A stretch of 64,000 nt of DNA from JAGVGT01 sp963807225. Lineage in GTDB: Bacteria; Desulfobacterota; Desulfobulbia; Desulfobulbales; JAGXFP01. The stretch spans positions 1 through 64,000 of the forward strand of contig CAWEAD010000005.1 of NCBI GenBank assembly GCA_963807225.1, in the 5' to 3' direction. Of this stretch, positions 56,088 through 64,000 are shown piece after piece (position 1 is the first letter of the stretch; each line of letters begins with the position of its first letter). The notes beneath the pieces are model-generated. The model saw only the letters and a list, made by a program, of their open reading frames with translations. It had not been told where the DNA came from and made no database searches. A program made the position numbers and the translations under genes.

Positions 56088-56428
56088 TTGTGCCTCCTGT
56101 TTGGTTCATTTGCTTATCATTTTCAATAGTGCTATGGCTACCGTCCTGCCGTTTTTTAGAATTGTAGTACTATAGTGTCTTTCTTGGCAAATCCCGGGTT
56201 TAACGGAGATTACATCGATGCGGGTAAAAGAGCGGCAAACCGGATGCCAGACTAAAATCCTACCGTGGAAGCCTGCCCCACAGCCCGTCCGGCAGGCACC
56301 GACACGCCGGATATTACCCGCAAAAAACCTCTGGCGAAAAGCCGCGATTCCCGGTAAGGGAATGACAACTTAAAAGATACTCCCCGCGATCAAGGGGAAA
56401 CTACCAACACCCACACCCGGAGACAGCA
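56088..56428. other. Intergenic region with a hairpin-rich segment
   Basis: About 340 bases between divergent genes. A strongly base-paired segment occupies 56220-56321. No gene is visible. Confidence 0.45.
56220..56321 (+). promoter_or_regulatory. Structured leader candidate upstream of the small acidic protein
   Basis: GCGGGTAA (56220-56227) pairs with TTACCCGC (56314-56321), enclosing ~85 bases with an internal stem GCCTGCC (56271-56277)/GGCAGGC (56291-56297). This gives a closed, branched fold ~107 bases before the next gene. It does not match any riboswitch I can recall; it may be an RNA element or chance pairing. Confidence 0.35.
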
Positions 56429-56665
56429 ATGACCACCTTCACCCTTAAACCCAATCAGGCCGCCCTCATCCTGGAAACCTCCCCGGACGGCGATATCAAC
56501 GTCGAAGTGGCCTACCCTGAGGAAAGCCTGGAAGAAGACGGCTTCGCCGCCGCGATCTGCGAGGTTATCGCCCAGAGGCTGGTCGAAGAGGAAAGTTTCC
56601 AGGAAGAGATCCTGGCAATGATCGACGAGGAAGCCGGTGAGGGTTCCGGCGAAGATCTGGATTAG
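56429..56665 (+). CDS. Small acidic protein of unknown function
   Basis: The 78-residue protein is strongly acidic, with runs such as PEESLEEDGF and IDEEAGEGSGEDLD. It has no recognised domain, signal or membrane segment. CCCGGAGA eight bases before the ATG is a credible ribosome-binding site. A hairpin (GGCGGCATC paired with GATGCCGCC, near 56749-56776) lies about 85 bases after the stop, without a T-run. Confidence 0.6.
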   Translation: MTTFTLKPNQAALILETSPDGDINVEVAYPEESLEEDGFAAAICEVIAQRLVEEESFQEEILAMIDEEAGEGSGEDLD

Positions 56666-56789
56666 CGACCCAGCCCCTTGCCTTCCGGAAATTTGGCAAT
56701 GAGGGGAACGGGCACCTGACCGTGAACGCCCAAGCGAATATTAAGCCCGGCGGCATCCCGCTTAAGCGGATGCCGCCCCGAACCGGAAA

Positions 56790-57299
56790 TCAGGCCAATT
56801 TCTCCAGGCTGGCCTTGATAAAGGCCGGCAGGTCGGCCGGGCTTCGGCTCGACACCAGATTGCCGTCCACCACCACTTCCTGATCAAGATAATTGCCGCC
56901 GGCATATTTGATATCCTGAACGATTGATTTCCAGCCGGTGATTTTCCGCCCTTCGATGGCCTTGGCGGTAATCAAGAGCTGCGGGCCATGGCAGATCGAA
57001 AAAACCGGTTTGTCCGCCTTCATGAAGTCTTTGACGAAGTTGACCGCCCGCTCGTCCGCCCGCAGTTTATCCGGGGAGAAGCCGCCCGGAATCAACAGAG
57101 CGTCGAAATCCCCGGCCACCGCTTCGGCCAGACCCAGATCGATCTTCACCGGCGTCTCATTTTTTTTGCCCTTGACGGTCACTCCAGCCTCCAGCCCCAC
57201 ATGGACCAGCCGATGCCCGGCCTGCTTAAAGGCCGCCGCCGGCTCGAGATATTCGGAATCTTCAAAGTAATCTGTGATGATAACTGCGATCTTCGCCAT
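56790..57299 (-). CDS. DJ-1/PfpI family protein
   Basis: The 169-residue protein has the family core KIAVIITDYFEDSEYLEPAA, LLIPGGFSPDKL and the nucleophile elbow FSICHGPQLL (Cys near residue 102). VVVDGNLVSSRSPADLPAF closes the fold. Members act as deglycases, chaperones or proteases; which applies here is unknown. It is transcribed alone. Confidence 0.88.
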   Translation of the reverse strand: MAKIAVIITDYFEDSEYLEPAAAFKQAGHRLVHVGLEAGVTVKGKKNETPVKIDLGLAEAVAGDFDALLIPGGFSPDKLRADERAVNFVKDFMKADKPVFSICHGPQLLITAKAIEGRKITGWKSIVQDIKYAGGNYLDQEVVVDGNLVSSRSPADLPAFIKASLEKLA

Positions 57300-57708
57300 A
57301 ATTCTTCTCCTTTGAATTGATCATTTGTACAACAATCGCCCTTTGATGGCTCGACGGGTCTCAGCACCAAGGTGAACGGCATTACTGTTATACCGATCAT
57401 CCTGAGCCTGTCGAAGGATGGCCCAGCACATTGCGTCCTCGCACTGACTTGACCATGTTTTCATACATTTAAGTTAAACACAAATATTGGCCCCGGAATC
57501 TGGTTGCAATTGAATGGTAATCAGAAAACACAACCCGGGTAAAGTGACAAAACCCGTTGGATCGGAGACTTCGCTGATCTCATTTTCAATCGACTATGCC
57601 GGAAAGAGCCGGGCCTGAAAATCCTTGCCGAAAACCCTAAATTTCCGCTAGGAATAAAATCGGCGCCCATAACAGTACATCCCAAACGCAACCAGGAAAC
57701 CCGAAACC
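57300..57708. other. Intergenic region with a REP-like unit
   Basis: About 410 bases. A REP-like palindrome occupies 57398-57420. Otherwise only a promoter-like AT-rich segment near 57470-57520 is seen. Confidence 0.45.
57398..57420. repeat. REP-like element
   Basis: CATCCTGAGCCTGTCGAAGG plus ATG is an inverted-repeat unit matching, in opposite orientation, the CCCTTCGACA...CTCAGGG unit at 50215-50241. AAGGTGAACGG also appears nearby at 57369-57379. Confidence 0.6.
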
Positions 57709-58128
57709 ATGGCAGAATACCTCTACCGGCTGGACTTTCAGGTCCGTGATTACGAAATCGACATGCAGGGGATCGTCAACAACGCGGTCTATCAGAATTA
57801 TCTGGAACACACGCGCCATGTCTTCCTCAAGGAAAACGGCATCGACTTCGCCGCCTACACCATGGGTCAGATCAACCTGGTGGTGGTCCGAATCGAGATC
57901 GACTATAAGTTCCCGCTGCAGAGCGGCGACCGTTTCTGGGTCGGCCTCAATCTGGTCAAGGAATCACGCCTGCGCTTCGCCTTCCTGCAGGATATCTACC
58001 GGATTCCCGACGATAAACCGGTACTCCGGGCCAAGGTCGTCGGCACCTCCCTGAATCCCCAGGGCCGGCCCGCCGTCTTACCGGAACTGGAATCGGCCTT
58101 CGCCAAAATGGATATACCGGGAATGTGA
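57709..58128 (+). CDS. Acyl-CoA thioesterase (4HBT hotdog fold)
   Basis: The 139-residue protein has VRDYEIDMQGIVNNAVYQNY and YLEHTRH near the N-terminus, with the Asp/Asn positions of the 4-hydroxybenzoyl-CoA thioesterase family. VVVRIEIDYKFPLQSGD follows. Substrate chain length cannot be predicted. It precedes a YceI gene on the same strand by about 110 bases. Confidence 0.87.
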   Translation: MAEYLYRLDFQVRDYEIDMQGIVNNAVYQNYLEHTRHVFLKENGIDFAAYTMGQINLVVVRIEIDYKFPLQSGDRFWVGLNLVKESRLRFAFLQDIYRIPDDKPVLRAKVVGTSLNPQGRPAVLPELESAFAKMDIPGM

Positions 58129-58239
58129 CTTCAGACCTGGAACAGGCCTGCCGGGAACCAATGCTTAACGTTAAAAATAGGATGATTAAGCGGTGGTGTA
58201 ATTCTCTCACCATCGGAAATGAATATACGGAGGCACTGC

Positions 58240-58773
58240 ATGGCTAAATGGCATTTCGATCCCGATCACACTGTCGCAGCCTTTGCAGTCCAGCACCTGA
58301 CCATCGCCAAGGTCCGCGGCCAGTTCAACAAGATTAGCGGCACCCTGACCTACGATCCGGCCAAACCGGCCGAGACCGGCTTGGAAGTCACCATCGACGT
58401 TTCCAGCCTTTATACCGGGATCAAGAAACGCGATGTCCACCTGGTCAGCCCGGATTTCTTCGACGCCGTCAATAACCCGGAAATCACTTTCCGCAGCACA
58501 GGTTGTATCATGACCGGCCGCCGTGGCCAACTCACCGGCGAATTGACCATCCGCGGCAACACCCGCCCCGTAACCCTGGAAATTGAGCTGACCGAACCTC
58601 TCAAACTTGCGGCCGACTTCGGTGGCGAAACCACTATCGGCCTCTCGGCCCGGACCGTCATCAACCGGGAGGACTTCGGTCTGGTCTGGAATGTCCCGCT
58701 GGGGAACGGTCAGGTTATGGTCGGCAGAGAAGCGGAGATTAGTTTGGACGGTGAAGCGGATATGGAGGAATAG
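58240..58773 (+). CDS. YceI family protein
   Basis: The 177-residue protein has the YceI lipocalin-like pattern WHFDPDHTVAAFAVQHLTIAKV near its start, VDVSSLYTG-like IDVSSLYTGIKKRDVHLVSP and LTIRGNTRPVTLEIE. The fold binds polyisoprenoid-like lipids. No signal peptide is present, unlike periplasmic YceI. I start at ATG 58240 (GGAGG seven bases upstream), seven codons inside the longest frame. Confidence 0.86.
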   Translation: MAKWHFDPDHTVAAFAVQHLTIAKVRGQFNKISGTLTYDPAKPAETGLEVTIDVSSLYTGIKKRDVHLVSPDFFDAVNNPEITFRSTGCIMTGRRGQLTGELTIRGNTRPVTLEIELTEPLKLAADFGGETTIGLSARTVINREDFGLVWNVPLGNGQVMVGREAEISLDGEADMEE

Positions 58774-58779
58774 CTTGAA

Positions 58780-59814
58780 TTAATCAGTCCTCTTGGGCGG
58801 ATTGATTTGCAGCAGTTCGTTAATATCCTGGGTCAGAACCTGCCCCGCAATATGATGACCTGTTGGCCCCCAATGCCCACCATCGGCAGCCCTAACTGTA
58901 ATTCCTTCCCGTTCAGATTCTTCTACAACGGCAGATACATTAGGATATGGAGTAAATCCAGCTTTTTTGGCAAGCTCAATCCACAACTTGGTTTGCTCTG
59001 GATATTCTGCGCCACATGAAAATGTAGCCAATTTTGTTTTGCGAGGTACAGAATTTGCCATCATTTTCAAAAGACTTCCGGTTATTTGCACAGATTCAGA
59101 CATCTCCTTATCCATTCTTTCTTTATTGTTGTCTGATTCAGGGTAATAACCATTGTATATTTTAAATTGAATTTTTTGTAGGTTCATATCTATAAATCTA
59201 AAAATGGCTGAGTTGATATATATATTTCTGTATAAATAGTTTTATTTGTCCCTATAAAATATTTTATCTCCATCAAAATAGGGACGAAAATTTTTCTGAT
59301 TTCTAACGATAGAATCTGTTTCCCAATCAAAACTGTTGTTTTCAAAATCGTTGCCACAAAATTGCAATACAAAAACATCTGGATCTATTATTTTTGAATA
59401 TTTTTTTAAAATAAGCAGCTCCTGAAGTGTACCATATCCGCCGCCTCCATAAGCAAATACTTCATATCGGGTCAATTTCCTAACTTGCCTGAAATAAGAA
59501 TCTTCATCAGACATATTTGGATCACCTGTAAATGAATCACCTATGAATAATATCTTTTCTTTATCTGTATTTATTTCCCCCCAGGCCCTAAAACCGTATT
59601 CATTAGTAGAATATACTACCCTGTATGGCTTTCCAGAAACATCATGGGTAATTTTATTTAAATTATAATTACTCTTAGTAACCTACCCAATCTCAGAATC
59701 ATACTTGTATGGCATACTTCCAGATATAAAATAGAAATAAAATAATTCTGATGAAACATGCAATATAACAGCTGAAATGACTACCAGAACACACCAAAAT
59801 ATAATTTTTTTCAC
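58780..59814 (-). pseudogene. Membrane-anchored SGNH hydrolase with two in-frame stops
   Basis: From GTG 59814 one continuous frame encodes an N-terminal membrane anchor (IIFWCVLVVISAVILHV). YDSEIG then meets TAG at 59683-59685. The GDSX-type catalytic block ILFIGDSFTGDPN follows, then YEVFAYGGGGYGTLQELL, FCGNDF and TAA at 59242-59244. The C-terminal half has the catalytic Asp-His pair in RAADGGHWGPTGH. No frameshift is needed. The family usually has Trp after DPEIG, so TAG probably arose from TGG. The product was likely a glycan O-acetyl esterase or transferase. AT-rich. Confidence 0.75.
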
Positions 59815-60243
59815 ATACAACCTATTATTGTTTATTTAACATTAAAATCATCCAACTGGTTAATCTTCCCATAAATCCTGTTTCCGCCGACCTATTTACA
59901 CTATAGAAATTGTTAATGCTAGTATTACATCACCTCCAGAAAACTTAACATAGGACTTCCATTCCGAGTTTAAGTGATAGGTCATGCGAACATGACAAGA
60001 AGCAATTAATAATGCACAGGACCATTTATTGTCTCCATCATGCAATTAAACCTACAGGTTTAGCTAATATCAAAATGTGATATTTCCATGGGATGCTGCC
60101 AGGTATGCTTAATAGACACATATGTTAGGGAATCACACATGATCTCTAGAGCAAGCTGTCAAATAATGCAAAACAATAGGGGGATGGAGGTTCGTATTTC
60201 TGAGCATTGCGGAACTACCAAGGGATCCTTACGGAAGAATAAC
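59815..60243. other. AT-rich intergenic stretch
   Basis: About 430 bases between the SGNH and carbamoyltransferase remnants. A short hairpin GTCATG-CGAA-CATGAC (59981-59996) is the only structure seen. No gene. Confidence 0.4.
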
Positions 60244-62125
60244 CTAGTCAAGCTCGTAAAGATCTTGCCAGTTAGCCTCGTCCTGCCAGGGCGGTTGTTC
60301 CGCTTTCGAAAAAAGCGTATCATTCAGCACCAGCCAGTCCATCTCAGTGCGCATGAAACAACGGTAGGCATCCTCGGGTGTACAGACAATGGGATCACCC
60401 CGGACAATAAAGCTCGTATTGAACAAAGACCGAGCCTGTCAAGTTTTTAAAGGCCGAAATCAGCCGCCAGTAGCGTTCATTGTATCCCGATGCACCGTCT
60501 GTATCCGGGCAGAGAAATCGACGTGGGTCACCGCGGGGATATCGGAGCGCTGCAGATAAAGCCGATCATAAAGGGGCAGATCAGCATAATTATCCGGTAA
60601 AGAGCGACGATGTCTCGCCTGCACCGGCACCACCAGTTGCATATACGGACCGGGCTCGTTCAATTAGAAATATTCATACACGTCCTCGGCCAGCACCGAA
60701 GGCGCAAAAGGCCTGAATCCCTCGCGATATTTGATCTTGAGATTCAGTTTTTTCTGCATCTCCGGGTTCCTCGGATCACCGAGGATGCTGCGATTACCCA
60801 AGGCCCGCGGGCCCCACTCCATCCTGCCCTGAAACCAGCCGACCACCTCACCCTTGTCCAGCAATTCAGCAACAGTTTCGCAAAGTTCCCCGAAATCGGC
60901 GAAAGTCTTTCCCGGAGCCTGGAAACGTCGTTGCATCCTTTTAATGTCCAGCTCGCTGAATTCCGGACCCAGATAGGAGCCCTGCATCCGGTCGTTGCCA
61001 ACGACATCCGGCCGTTCCGTCTGCTCCCGATCCCAGATATACTGGGCCGCATAAGCCGCTCCCAGAGCGCCCCCGGCGTCTCCCGCCGCCGGTTGAACCC
61101 AGAGCCGGTCGAAGATGCCGGAGGCCAGAAGCTTGCCGTTCGCCACGCAGTTGAGCGCCACTCCGCCGGCCATCGCCAGATTGGCGGATCCGGTCAGTTT
61201 CTTCGCCGTCGCCGCCAGCCGCAGCACCACCTCTTCGGTCACCTGCTGGATCGCCAGAGCCATATCCATATAGGCTTGCGACAGCTCGCTCTCCGCTTCC
61301 CGTCTGGGTATCCCGAACAGCTTTCAGCCACTTCTGGTCTTTGCACATTTTAAGGCCGGTGGCGTAATCGAAATAATCCATGTTCAGGAGTAGCGAACCG
61401 TCTTCCCGCAAGTCAAGCAGGTGCTCATAAATGATTTTGACGAATCTGGCGGTCCGGTCGGAGCCGGGATTGCCATAGGGCGCCAAGCCCCATCAACTTG
61501 TATTCGCCGCTGTTGACCTTGAATCCGCAATAATAGGTAAAAGCCGAATACAACAGCCCCAGCGAGTGAGGGAAAGGCAACTCCTTCAGGATAGTGATAT
61601 CCTTCCCCTCACCTCTGGCGATGGTGGTGGTTGCCCACTCACCGACTCCGTCGATAGTGATGATCGCCGACTCGGTAAAAGGAGAAGGATAAAAGGCACT
61701 GGCCGCATGGGAAAGATGATGCTCGGGAAATAGGAGCGGCGGCCGTTTGCCGAGTTTGCCGCCAGCAACTTTTTCAAACTCCTGCCAAAGCATGCGCTTC
61801 ATAAAGAGTTTTTCCTTGATCCAGACCGGCATCGCCGAAAGAAAACTGGTGAGACCCGCATGGCGCAAAGGCGTGATAGGTTTCGAGCAGCCGCTCGAAT
61901 TTGAGATAGGGCTTGTCGTAAAAGGCGATGGCGGTCAGATCGGAAATCTGCAAACCGCCTTCCGCCATGACATAACGGATTGGCATTGGCTGGAAAAGCA
62001 GGCGTCATGCTTCTATGCGGGTAAAGCGTTCCTCATGGGCTGCCGCAACAATCTCCCCGTCGCAGAGCAAGGCGGCGGCGGCATCATGATAGTATGCCGA
62101 TATTCCCAGAATATTGCGCAGCCAT
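60244..62125 (-). pseudogene. Decayed carbamoyltransferase (NodU/CmcH family)
   Basis: Minus-strand pieces give, in order, NILGISAYYHDAAAALL, EERFTRI, YVMAEGGLQISDLTAIAFYD, PLLFPEHHLSHAASAFYPSP, ITIDGVGEWATTTIARGEG, MAGGVALNCVANGKLL, GWFQGRMEWGPRALGNRSIL, then HVDFSARIQTVHRD and NTSFIVRGDPIVCTPEDAYR. This is the full NodU/CmcH carbamoyltransferase order with the HHxxH and kinase-like motifs. At least six frameshifts and one in-frame TAA (60664-60666, after VYEYF, where relatives have Glu) break it. It once carbamoylated a sugar, probably of the surface polysaccharide. Confidence 0.78.
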
Positions 62126-62299
62126 GACCCCTACGGCCTGTCTGTCGTTTAGAACAAGCGTATAGATGAACGGCGCGATGGCCGTACCGCTGGTCAGCAC
62201 GATCAGAACCCCGAACAGCAGCAGGGTCAAAATGATCGGCAACAGCCAGAATTTTTTCCTTTCCTTCAGGAAACCCCATAAATCCTTGAGAAAATCCAT
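62084..62299 (-). CDS. DUF5989 small membrane protein
   Basis: MDFLKDLWGFLKERKKFWLL begins a ~50-residue membrane protein with one long hydrophobic segment (LPIILTLLLFGVLIVL) ending FIYTL. The frame here runs on to 71 residues past the expected end, because the family stop (TAA at 62149-62151) is one base out of frame. It belongs to the SxtJ-DUF5989-carbamoyltransferase set. GGGGG precedes the ATG. Confidence 0.65.
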   Translation of the reverse strand: MDFLKDLWGFLKERKKFWLLPIILTLLLFGVLIVLTSGTAIAPFIYTLVLNDRQAVGVMAAQYSGNIGILS

Positions 62300-62315
62300 T
62301 GCAACCCCCTACAAG

Positions 62316-62704
62316 CTAATAAGGATGTTCGATATCCTTTTTGGTCATGAGATGATTACGTTCCGTAAAAACACTCTCTTTGCCCTTTTTCCAAATCTTG
62401 ATACGCATGGAGTCGGCCCCGCCGACTCGTCGCATCAATACCTACCGGTAACACCACTAGCCCAAAAACAAGGGTTAACAAGAGTTTGGACATCAACCGT
62501 TCCGAGGCAGGGCGGAAAAACCGAACCAAACTCTGAGCCCAGAGGAGAAAACAGCGCCGGGGCACGTCATCACCAGCACGAGACAGAGGATGGCTGGCAA
62601 GCATTAAATATTGTCTGCCGCCTAAAAAAACCAAGCAGCAGCAGAATAAGCACCATGGCTAAACCGGCGTCCCGAGCCTGATCTAAATTTATCTTTTTCG
62701 GCAT
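62316..62704 (-). pseudogene. SxtJ-family membrane protein, frameshifted
   Basis: MPKKINLDQARDAG opens the protein, then a membrane segment ends in GFF where a poly-T run (seven Ts) shifts the frame. The next frame gives FLGGRQYLMLA, later MSKLLLTLVFGLVVLPVG and, after another shift, MRIKIWKKGKESVFTERNH and KKDIEHPY. This matches SxtJ, the usual first gene of the carbamoyltransferase cluster. At least three indels. Confidence 0.65.
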
Positions 62705-63235
62705 CTGCATTCCCCGTTAGGAAGTTGACTCGGGACAGGAGGAAAATTTCGCGCCCTGACCGTCAACGGTACCGGGAGCCATAGCGGGGTTTTAACGCGT
62801 TTCACCCCGTGCGCCATCACCAATGGCGACCGCTTGCCCAAGCGCGGATAAAGTTGCATCGACATTGGACAGGCACGCCAAAAATTACCGACTGAGCGAA
62901 ACGCCCAGTCGGTTCCATCTATTCCCGTCGCAGGAACTGCCTCCAGCCTGAACGGAATCGCCGATCAAGTACGCGAGCACCCACTGCATTGAAAGTCTCG
63001 CCTGATTGGCCAGGCAAGCATATATACACCAAGATTGGTAACTTGCAATATGGAATTTAGGTTTCTTTTTCGCAGGGAACGGGCTCGATAAGGCGATTTT
63101 CTGGCCACTCGACGTCAGACAGTTACCCCTCCCTGCAGTTCGCCGTGAGGTCTATTGTGGAATAAAATTCGGGTGTTATTATGAACAACAGCTGAGTGTT
63201 ACTTTATCCCGGCCGACAAGGAAAAGGAGACTCTC
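62705..63235. other. Divergent intergenic region
   Basis: About 530 bases between the decayed SxtJ gene and the Omp85-like gene. It presumably contains both promoters. AAGGAGA lies five bases before the Omp85 ATG. No other gene or RNA is evident. Confidence 0.45.
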
Positions 63236-64000
63236 ATGATGTTCGGAAAAGTGATTCTGTTGGCCGTCGCTCTGCTGATCTTGCCCGGGCCCGCTTCGGC
63301 CCTGGTCAGGAACCCAGACCTGGGCGAGGTTACGGTCCAGATCAGCGGGGCCAAGAGAAGCAAGCCGGCACTGGTTGAATCCCTAGTCGACAAATGCCTG
63401 GAACGCGGGGGTTATCGCAGCTGGGAGGCCATCGATCCCGTCGGGCTGGGACAGTGCCTGAGCAATTCGCGGCTCTTCTCCAAGGTGGAGGTCGAGGTCA
63501 GCCAACCGGAGATCGCGGTCAAGGTTATCGAACGCTGGACCCTGATCCCCATCCCCAATGTTTATGCGAGCAACGGCAAGCGCTCTGTCGGGGCCTTCGT
63601 CTACGAATCGAACCTGCTCGGCTACGGCAAAATGGCGGGGGTCGGCGGCGCCATCTCGACCGAGGGCAATACCTTCTCCTTGATGTATATGGATCCCGCC
63701 GTACTCTTCACCGATTTTACTTTCAGGGCCTTCGGTTATCGATCATCGGCTGAACATGAGGCCTTTGATGGAACCACCACCCTCTATCTCTACGATAAAG
63801 TTGAGGAGGGGGTCGCGGTTTCTCCCGGCTACCGGATCACTCCAGATCTGAATATCTCGATCTCTCTGCAATATGCGGATAAGCGCTATTCTCCAGTCGA
63901 AATGTATGCCGCGCCCGAGGATTATCGGGCCTGGAGCGGAGGCGCCGGCCTCTCCTACTCCAACTCGGATTACAAACTCTTTTATAACGACGGCCTGTCG
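63236..64000 (+). CDS. Omp85/BamA-TamA-like outer-membrane protein (partial, runs off window)
   Basis: The first 255 residues are present and the frame is open at the window end. A signal peptide (MMFGKVILLAVALLILPGPA, cleaved after SA) is followed by a POTRA-like segment (residues ~30-100, ending VKVIERWTLIPIPN). Barrel-like strands then begin with GAFVYESNLLGYGKMAGVGG. This order suits a BamA/TamA/ShlB-type assembly or translocation protein. AAGGAGA lies five bases before the ATG. Exact subfamily is unclear without the C-terminus. Confidence 0.75.
   Translation, partial: MMFGKVILLAVALLILPGPASALVRNPDLGEVTVQISGAKRSKPALVESLVDKCLERGGYRSWEAIDPVGLGQCLSNSRLFSKVEVEVSQPEIAVKVIERWTLIPIPNVYASNGKRSVGAFVYESNLLGYGKMAGVGGAISTEGNTFSLMYMDPAVLFTDFTFRAFGYRSSAEHEAFDGTTTLYLYDKVEEGVAVSPGYRITPDLNISISLQYADKRYSPVEMYAAPEDYRAWSGGAGLSYSNSDYKLFYNDGLS

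Noticed and set aside
56220..56321. Cobalamin or cyclic di-GMP riboswitch
   Set aside because: GGCAAACC resembles part of the cyclic di-GMP motif, but the second conserved block is absent and no cobalamin box is present.

Overview
The window reads as chromosomal DNA of a Gram-negative, cytochrome-rich anaerobe, most likely a Desulfobacterota (Desulfuromonadales/Desulfobulbales-like) bacterium. This placement is an inference from gene content. The supporting genes are a lipoprotein multiheme c-type cytochrome with CX2CH, CX3CH and CX4CH sites, a MetY-MetX-MetW acetyl-type methionine cluster, an EpsC-type serine acetyltransferase with CysK, LPS genes (MsbA, heptosyltransferase, O-antigen ligase), a C_GCAxxG_C_C protein and cysteine-rich HTH regulators. 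Most genes are GC-rich. A few islands (rsgA plus a methyltransferase, and the SGNH hydrolase region) look AT-richer and may be acquired.

Layout. 0-3.6 kb: TraB-family membrane protein, YhbY and the tRNA wobble-uridine pair CmoA-CmoB. 3.5-7.2 kb: a heavily frameshifted patch with the ruins of a seven-heme lipoprotein cytochrome, a TPR/O-GlcNAc-transferase-like protein and the broken C-terminus of a radical SAM protein. 8-15 kb: RNase III, tRNA-Cys, isochorismatase-like hydrolase, AsnS, a PilZ protein, a C_GCAxxG_C_C protein and ClpB. 15.5-21.7 kb: a Cys-rich HTH protein, then sulfur amino acid synthesis (MetY, MetX, MetW, CysE, CysK) and a MOSC protein. 22.4-25.2 kb: a 919-residue multiheme cytochrome built from six tandem cytochrome c modules. 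25.3-38.9 kb: envelope polysaccharide/LPS genes, plus a Trm112-like protein and a TIM-barrel protein. 39-50 kb: DnaE, Kup, RsgA, a methyltransferase, a DegP-like protease and beta-carbonic anhydrase, with decayed pieces of the dnaE 3' end scattered between them. 50-59 kb: a YkgJ-type protein, a histidine kinase with its sigma-54 response regulator, an SDR, a small acidic protein, a PfpI-family protein, a thioesterase and a YceI protein. 58.8-62.7 kb: a four-gene SxtJ / DUF5989 / carbamoyltransferase / SGNH hydrolase operon in decay. 63.2 kb to the end: the start of an Omp85-like outer-membrane protein.

Most notable observations: (i) one palindromic operator, TACCAC-N3-GTGGTA, lies upstream of both the TraB gene and the Cys-rich HTH gene, suggesting an undescribed small regulon; (ii) the modular cytochrome has nearly identical 207-bp repeats; (iii) degenerate dnaE 3' fragments flank kup and rsgA; (iv) damaged genes are confined to two patches, carrying frameshifts in both and in-frame stops in the second, so pseudogenization and local sequence error must be told apart; (v) related heptanucleotide repeats sit exactly at the stop codons of two unrelated genes.
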